This document shows positions 34,111 to 39,183 of a stretch of 39,183 bases of DNA, in pieces. Source of the DNA: Shewanella sp. SG41-4 (GTDB taxonomy: Bacteria > Pseudomonadota > Gammaproteobacteria > Enterobacterales > Shewanellaceae). A program made the position numbers and the translations under genes. The notes under the pieces are model-generated. The model was not told where the DNA came from and made no database searches. It worked only from the letters and a program-made list of their open reading frames with translations. The stretch spans positions 1 through 39,183 of the forward strand of contig NZ_JACJFI010000010.1 of the NCBI RefSeq assembly GCF_014164505.1. The letters run 5' to 3'. How positions within the stretch are numbered: the stretch's first letter is position 1; each line of letters begins with the position of its first letter.

Positions 34111-35209
34111 ATGTTTGAAGTTAATCCAGTAAAATTCAAAATTAAAGAGCTAGCCGAACGTACTGAGTTACTTCGGGGGTATCTTTGACTACGCTGCCAA
34201 AAGTGAGCGCTTAGAAGAAGTCAGTCGTGAGCTTGAAAGCCCTGAAGTGTGGAATGAGCCTGAACGTGCTCAAGCATTAGGTAAAGAGCGTGCTTCATTA
34301 GTCGTTGTGGTCAAAACCATTGATGATATGGACACCGGTCTAGAAGACATCCAAGGATTACTTGAGCTTGCCATTGAAGAAGATGACGAAGAAACCTTTA
34401 ATGATGCAGCTGCAGAACTTGATGCGTTAGACACCCGTCTGGCCGATCTCGAATTCCGCCGCATGTTTTCAGGTAAAAGTGACGCTTCAAATTGCTATCT
34501 TGATATCCAATCTGGTTCAGGCGGCACCGAAGCACAAGACTGGGCCAACATGGTTCTACGCATGTATTTACGCTGGGGTGACGCACATGGTTATAGCCCA
34601 GAGTTAATGGAAGTGACCGACGGTGATGTAGCAGGTATTAAAGGTGCTACGATTAAATTCACTGGTGAGTATGCTTTTGGTTGGATGCGAACTGAAACGG
34701 GTGTGCACCGCTTGGTACGTAAATCACCATTTGATTCATCAGGTAAACGTCATACCTCTTTCTGTTCTGTTTTCGTTTACCCTGAAATTGATGATGATAT
34801 TGAAATTGATATCAATCCATCGGATTTACGTATCGACACTTACCGTGCTTCTGGCGCGGGTGGTCAGCACGTCAACAAAACTGATTCAGCGGTACGTATT
34901 ACGCATTTGCCAACCAACACTGTGGTGCAATGTCAAAACGATCGCTCGCAACATAAAAACCGTGACTCTGCCTATAAACAGTTAAAGGCGAAGTTATACG
35001 AGTTAGAAATGCATAAACAAAATGCCGATAAACAAGCTGCTGAAGATGCAAAATCAGACATCGGCTGGGGCAGTCAAATTCGTTCATACGTATTAGATGA
35101 CGCCCGTATCAAAGATTTACGTACAGGAGTTGAGAACCGCAACACTCAAACTGTGCTGGATGGTGATTTAGATAAGTTTATTGAAGCCAGCCTAAAATCA
35201 GGACTTTAA
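34111..35209 (+). CDS. prfB: Peptide chain release factor 2 (programmed +1 frameshift)
   Basis: RF2 is encoded in two frames: codons 1-25 from ATG 34111 end at CTT followed by in-frame TGA 34186-34188; shifting +1 resumes at GAC 34187 and gives 365 residues, the E. coli length. The stop-recognition tripeptide SPF is at 205-207 and the catalytic GGQ at 250-252, identical to E. coli numbering. Position 246 is Ala, as in most bacteria, not Thr as in E. coli K-12. RF2 terminates translation at UGA and UAA; low RF2 lets ribosomes slip and restores it. lysS follows after 54 bp, the usual prfB-lysS operon. Confidence 0.96.
34174..34189 (+). promoter_or_regulatory. RF2 autoregulatory recoding site
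   Basis: CGGGGGTATCTTTGAC contains the internal ribosome-binding stimulator (GGGGG), the slippery CTT, the UGA stop and the 3' C that weakens termination. E. coli has AGG GGG; here the first codon is CGG, so the stimulator loses its 5' A. Confidence 0.92.
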
Positions 35210-35263
35210 TTAAATTAACTTTTTCCGCCATGTAAGTGTGGCGAGTAAACGCGAGAATATAAT

Positions 35264-36772
35264 ATGACTGAACACGTACAAGATGAAAACAAACTGATTG
35301 CTGAACGTCGCGCGAAATTAGAACATATCCGCACTAACTGTCCTGCGAATGCGCATCCAAATACATGGCAGCGTAGCCATAAAGCGGCGGAGTTACAGGC
35401 TCAATATGGCGAGCAAACCAAAGAAGCACTTGAAGAGTTAGCTTTTCAAACCAGTATTGCTGGCCGTGTTATGGCAAAACGTGGTCCATTTTTAGTGATT
35501 CAAGACGTGTCGGGTCGTATTCAAGCTTATGCTGGTAAGCCAGTACAAGGCGATTTGAAAGAGCGTTATCAAGGTTTAGACATCGGTGACATCATTGGTG
35601 TTAAAGGTCAGCTGCATTTATCTGGCAAAGGCGACTTGTACGTTAATATGGAAGAATATCAGTTACTGACCAAAGCATTGCGTCCGTTACCTGAAAAATT
35701 CCATGGTTTAACAGACCAAGAAACTCGCTACCGCCAGCGCTATGTTGACCTGATCGTTAACGAAGACTCACGCAATGCCTTCATTATGCGTTCTAAAGTG
35801 GTTTCTGCTATTCGTAACTTCATGATCCAAAAAGAGTTCATGGAAGTTGAAACCCCAATGATGCACGTTATTCCTGGTGGCGCTTCAGCGCGTCCATTTG
35901 TGACTCATCATAATGCATTAGACATGGCAATGTACTTACGTATCGCACCAGAACTATACCTTAAGCGTTTAGTGGTTGGTGGTTTTGAGCGTGTGTTCGA
36001 AATTAACCGTAACTTCCGTAACGAAGGTTTATCACCACGTCATAACCCAGAATTCACCATGATGGAATTCTATATGGCGTATGCAGATTACAACGACCTA
36101 ATGGACTTAACTGAAGAAATGCTCAGTTCAATCGCCATTGATTTATTGGGTAGTGCCCAAATGCCTTACGGCGAGCACACAGTAGATTTTGGTGGTCCTT
36201 ATGCACGTTTAAGCATGTTAGAAGCGATTCAAAAGTACAACCCTGACAACGCGACTATACAAGCTATGACCTACGAGCAAGTTAAAGACGTAGAGTTTAT
36301 GCGCGACTTAGCATCGAGCCTAGGCATCAAGTTAGAGAAATTCTGGACTTGTGGTCAGTTACTTGAAGAAATATTCGGTGAAACTGCTGAAACTAAGCTG
36401 ATGCAACCTACGTTCATTACTGGTTATCCAGCTGATATTTCGCCTTTAGCACGTCGTAATGATAATAACGACTTCATTACCGACCGTTTTGAATTCTTCA
36501 TTGGTGGCCGCGAAGTGGCTAACGGCTTTAGTGAGCTCAACGATGCAGAAGATCAAGACAACCGCTTTAAAGCGCAAGTTGATGCTAAAGATGCTGGTGA
36601 TGACGAAGCAATGTTCTACGATGCAGATTACATTACTGCACTAGAGCACGGTTTACCGCCAACAGCTGGCCAAGGCATTGGTATCGACCGTTTAGTGATG
36701 TTATTCACTAACACGCATACCATTCGCGACGTGATTTTATTCCCAGCGATGCGCCCACAAGCGCAAGTGTAA
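35264..36772 (+). CDS. lysS: Class II lysyl-tRNA synthetase
   Basis: A 502-residue cytoplasmic enzyme charging tRNA-Lys. The N-terminal OB-fold anticodon-binding domain (about 60-160; [20 protein letters not shown]) is followed by the class II core: motif 1 near [17 protein letters not shown], motif 2 [20 protein letters not shown] and motif 3 [11 protein letters not shown] close to the C-terminus. Full length for the family. Cotranscription with prfB is likely, and a strong palindromic terminator follows. Confidence 0.97.
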   Translation: MTEHVQDENKLIAERRAKLEHIRTNCPANAHPNTWQRSHKAAELQAQYGEQTKEALEELAFQTSIAGRVMAKRGPFLVIQDVSGRIQAYAGKPVQGDLKERYQGLDIGDIIGVKGQLHLSGKGDLYVNMEEYQLLTKALRPLPEKFHGLTDQETRYRQRYVDLIVNEDSRNAFIMRSKVVSAIRNFMIQKEFMEVETPMMHVIPGGASARPFVTHHNALDMAMYLRIAPELYLKRLVVGGFERVFEINRNFRNEGLSPRHNPEFTMMEFYMAYADYNDLMDLTEEMLSSIAIDLLGSAQMPYGEHTVDFGGPYARLSMLEAIQKYNPDNATIQAMTYEQVKDVEFMRDLASSLGIKLEKFWTCGQLLEEIFGETAETKLMQPTFITGYPADISPLARRNDNNDFITDRFEFFIGGREVANGFSELNDAEDQDNRFKAQVDAKDAGDDEAMFYDADYITALEHGLPPTAGQGIGIDRLVMLFTNTHTIRDVILFPAMRPQAQV

Positions 36773-36794
36773 TGACGTTAACCGTTTGATGAAT

Positions 36795-36825
36795 AAAAAA
36801 ACCAGCAAATTTGCTGGTTTTTTTT
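36795..36825. terminator. Bidirectional terminator between lysS and the WD40 gene
   Basis: A 15-bp perfect stem: seven A, then CCAGCAAA paired with TTTGCTGG, then T residues. It serves lysS on the plus strand and the convergent lipoprotein gene on the minus strand. Confidence 0.88.
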
Positions 36826-36861
36826 ATGGTCAAAATATCTGTTTATACCTAAATGTAATAC

Positions 36862-37866
36862 TTATAAACTCCAGGTCTCGAGCGCGCCATCTGAGCTTAA
36901 CGTCAATAGTTTACCATTAGGCTTTATGACCATTGAAAATACTGTAGTGCCAGCGTTATAGGCGGTGATATCCCAATGAGAAAGCTCTTCTCCTGATGAA
37001 GCATCCCAATAGATAACACTTTGTTTTGACGTTGCGGTAATTAAGTTTTTACCGTGGTTGACGAATAACGCCTGCCGAAAATAGCGATAGCGTTCAAGGT
37101 AATTTAGATGACTTATAGGCTGTGTTGTTTGGGTATCGATAATGACATTGTTGTCGAGTGCATCGGCAATAAATAAACGTCGATTGGCTTCATCATAACT
37201 CACGCTGGTAATTTGTTGCGGACGTGAAAAACTGCTAATCAACTCACCGCTATAAGCCGCCCAAATATGTACATCACCATCAAGTCCTGTCGATAATATC
37301 TGTTGTCCAAAATTGGATAGCTCAAGGTGATTAACTGCGGCGCTGTGTTGTTTAAACAATGACATTGTCATACTACTTCGTTGTATCACGGTGATTGAAC
37401 CATCATTCATCCCCACCAAAATAGTGCTGCCTGTTTGGCTCAGAAGAAGGCTCGAAATACTGGCATCGGGATTAAATCCCTGGGCGGGCCAACGTATATC
37501 TAATTTGCCTGTCTCAAGGTTAAAAACGGAGATTTTTTGTTTGCCAGCAGTCGCAAGGAATTGTTTGTTACCCGACAATGCCAGCAGATAATTGGTTTCA
37601 TCAAAGTCATCGTCAGACCATTGATGTAATAATTGGCTTGATGCCACATCCCAAATCGATAATGTACGGCTTCTGCCTAATGTGACAGCCATGCTGGCAT
37701 CGTTAGACAGTACGCCATCAATTAGTGTTTCTTGAACGAGTGGTTGAATATTATCGGGGGTTTTCATCACCACAGCTTGATTGCAGCCAGAAAGAATCAT
37801 CAACACCGTGATCACAATAATAAGATGCACATTGAGTAGCAATTTAGAGCTGGCATTAGCTAACAA
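36862..37866 (-). CDS. WD40-repeat lipoprotein
   Basis: A 334-residue predicted lipoprotein with lipobox LSGC (Cys28) and about six to seven degenerate WD-type blades, seen as repeats ending in forms such as LSIWDV, HIWAAYSG, VIYWDASSG and LETWSL. A beta-propeller facing the periplasm is likely, and such domains usually mediate protein contacts. No enzymatic motif is seen. The start is TTG 37866, supported by AGGGGAA 5 nt upstream; no ATG precedes the hydrophobic segment in frame. It converges with lysS and diverges from pyrC. Specific function unknown. Confidence 0.82.
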   Translation of the reverse strand: MLANASSKLLLNVHLIIVITVLMILSGCNQAVVMKTPDNIQPLVQETLIDGVLSNDASMAVTLGRSRTLSIWDVASSQLLHQWSDDDFDETNYLLALSGNKQFLATAGKQKISVFNLETGKLDIRWPAQGFNPDASISSLLLSQTGSTILVGMNDGSITVIQRSSMTMSLFKQHSAAVNHLELSNFGQQILSTGLDGDVHIWAAYSGELISSFSRPQQITSVSYDEANRRLFIADALDNNVIIDTQTTQPISHLNYLERYRYFRQALFVNHGKNLITATSKQSVIYWDASSGEELSHWDITAYNAGTTVFSMVIKPNGKLLTLSSDGALETWSL

Positions 37867-38084
37867 TTTAATTCCCCTATAAAAAAGATGCCTTCAACAT
37901 AATAGCATAGAGCGTTACCGGGGGTTTTATTCGCTTGCAGTTATATCAATAACGCGGTTTTCAATCAAAATGGCATGACTTTTTGATATAGCAAAGTCTG
38001 CGTTCAAATTATGCATCTATTAAGAAAATGCGAATTCAGGCACAATAAAGGCTAACAATCTGTTATTTAAGCCAAGGAACCCAC

Positions 38085-39122
38085 ATGACACACATTACCT
38101 TAACGACTCCCGATGATTGGCATCTTCATTTTCGAGATGGGGATATGCTAGGTGAAACGGTTCCTGCAACGGCTCGATTGTTTCAACGTGCGATTGTGAT
38201 GCCTAATTTAGTTCCACCAGTGACCACCGCAGCAATGGCTTTAGCTTATCGAGACCGTATCTTGGCTGCTCGCCCAGCCGGAAGTACTTTTCAGCCGTTA
38301 ATGACGCTATTTTTAACTAATAACACCAGCGCTCAAGATATTATCGATGCCAAAGCGGCAGGGGTAGTGGCTGGAAAGTTATACCCAGCAGGTGCCACCA
38401 CAAACTCAGATGCAGCTGTGAAAGCCTTAGATGATTTGTTTCCTATATTTGAAGTGATGGCACAACAAGGCATGTTGTTATTAGTGCATGGCGAAGTGAC
38501 CGAATCGCATATTGATATTTTTGATCGCGAAAAAATGTTTATCGATCGTTACTTATCGCGCATTGTCGAAGCTATTCCTAGCCTTAAAGTGGTGTTTGAA
38601 CATATCACCACTAAAGAAGCCGCCGAGTTTGTTGCGGCCGCTTCAACTAATGTTGCCGCCACTATTACCCCACAGCATTTACTGTTAAATCGCAATGACT
38701 TGTTAGTAGGTGGCGTACGTCCGCATAACTTTTGTTTACCAGTTCTGAAACGTAATATTCACCAGCAAGCCTTACAAGCCGCTGTAGCGACAGGCTCAAG
38801 TAAGTTCTTTTTAGGTACCGATTCTGCCCCGCATGAAAAACATCGCAAAGAGTCAGCTTGTGGCTGTGCAGGTTGTTACAGTGCTTGGAGTGCATTAGAA
38901 CTCTATGCGCAAGTATTTGATAACTTGGGGGCATTAGATAAGTTAGAAGGTTTTGCCAGCTTACATGGTGCAGACTTTTATGGCTTACCACGTAACAACG
39001 GTACAGTGACATTGGTCAAAGAAGAGTGGACAGTACCAGAAGAAATTATTCTGCCAAACGGTAATCCTATCGTGCCATTTTTTGCAGGACAAAAAGTGAA
39101 TTGGAAAGTGAAAACGGCTTAA
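38085..39122 (+). CDS. pyrC: Dihydroorotase, PyrC type
   Basis: A 345-residue class II dihydroorotase closing carbamoyl-aspartate to dihydroorotate in pyrimidine synthesis. All metal ligands are visible: His13 and His15 (HLHFRDG), carboxylated Lys98 ([12 protein letters not shown]), His135, His173 and Asp246 (GTDSAPH), which match the E. coli set at an offset of three to four residues. [14 protein letters not shown] follows the usual C-terminal pattern. AAGGA lies upstream of ATG 38085. No pyr or pur operator could be recognised in the 218-bp region before it. Confidence 0.97.
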   Translation: MTHITLTTPDDWHLHFRDGDMLGETVPATARLFQRAIVMPNLVPPVTTAAMALAYRDRILAARPAGSTFQPLMTLFLTNNTSAQDIIDAKAAGVVAGKLYPAGATTNSDAAVKALDDLFPIFEVMAQQGMLLLVHGEVTESHIDIFDREKMFIDRYLSRIVEAIPSLKVVFEHITTKEAAEFVAAASTNVAATITPQHLLLNRNDLLVGGVRPHNFCLPVLKRNIHQQALQAAVATGSSKFFLGTDSAPHEKHRKESACGCAGCYSAWSALELYAQVFDNLGALDKLEGFASLHGADFYGLPRNNGTVTLVKEEWTVPEEIILPNGNPIVPFFAGQKVNWKVKTA

Positions 39123-39133
39123 GTTAATCACCC

Positions 39134-39183
39134 AGCTACTGGTTAATTCAAGCTACTGGTTAATTCAAGCTACTGGTTAATTC
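39134..39183. repeat. 17-bp tandem repeat at the window edge
   Basis: AGCTACTGGTTAATTCA occurs at 39134-39150 and 39151-39167, and again from 39168 with 16 bases before the sequence ends. The copies are identical. The array starts 12 bp after the pyrC stop and may continue outside the window. Confidence 0.9.

Noticed and set aside
34644-34985. Plus-strand 113-residue ORF inside prfB
   Set aside because: It is an out-of-frame shadow of the conserved RF2 core including SPF and GGQ.
34247-35209. RF2 read as a 320-residue gene beginning at ATG 34247
   Set aside because: The true product starts at 34111 and joins through the +1 frameshift; the shorter reading loses the N-terminal domain.
38665-39012. 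Minus-strand 115-residue ORF
   Set aside because: It is antisense to pyrC, whose catalytic residues lie in the same stretch.
1-39183. CRISPR arrays, transposons, prophage, toxin-antitoxin or defence genes
   Set aside because: No spaced repeat arrays, transposase or integrase motifs, or defence-type domains were seen; the only tandem repeats are short and described above.

Overview
The window reads as a chromosomal segment of a gammaproteobacterium, most likely a marine or cold-adapted Shewanella. This rests on protein resemblance and gene content: a YdiI/MenI-like thioesterase, a two-domain PutA without a DNA-binding domain, an S46 peptidase, RluF- and RlmC-type rRNA enzymes, an RF2 that keeps E. 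coli RF2 numbering exactly, and moderately AT-rich DNA. The genus is inferred, not proven. There is no rRNA, recognisable tRNA, CRISPR array, transposase or prophage gene. Genes are dense and most units end in clear hairpin terminators.

Layout. 1-4.2 kb (minus strand): an operon of an ABC ATPase, an FtsX-like permease and an AttH/CrtC-like lipoprotein cut by the window edge. 4.3-6.8 kb (minus): ygfZ, then serA. 6.9-9.8 kb (plus): a YjdF-type membrane protein, a CsgD/VpsT-like LuxR regulator, a hotdog thioesterase and an 80-residue membrane protein. 9.9-11.6 kb: a 16-codon ORF directly upstream of a catalase, closed by a 41-bp perfect palindrome. 11.6-16.1 kb is a phosphate block: a CYTH-CHAD triphosphatase diverges from a PhoU-like DUF47 protein and a Pit transporter, followed by a YgiM-like SH3 protein. 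16.4-19.7 kb: putA. 19.7-23.4 kb: a small Cys-rich protein, an NhaC-family transporter behind a MetJ operator (the predicted methionine transporter MetT), a DUF998-like protein and an RluF-like synthase. 23.4-27.0 kb (minus): an S46 dipeptidyl-peptidase and a Tyr/Trp permease. 27.3-28.6 kb: a yybP-ykoY manganese riboswitch controlling a UPF0016 Mn exporter, then a SpoIIAA-like protein. 28.7-30.7 kb: a YjfB-like peptide, an OhrR-type repressor and rlmC. 30.9-33.9 kb: a CHR transporter with a Pho-box-like promoter and a Cache chemoreceptor. 34.1-36.8 kb: prfB with its programmed +1 frameshift, and lysS. 36.9-39.1 kb: a WD40 lipoprotein (minus) and pyrC. A 17-bp tandem repeat begins at the right edge.

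How it fits together. Most of the segment is core metabolism and translation (serA, putA, pyrC, lysS, prfB, rlmC). The more informative signals are regulatory: a Mn2+ riboswitch, a MetJ operator, an autoregulatory frameshift, candidate PhoB, TyrR and CRP sites, and a leader-like short ORF before the catalase. Several genes serve peroxide and metal homeostasis (catalase, OhrR, Mn exporter, YgfZ), but they are scattered and do not form one operon. I found no convincing new multi-gene defence or biosynthetic system. The best leads are the short ORF before katA, the phosphate block and the orphan ABC-AttH operon.
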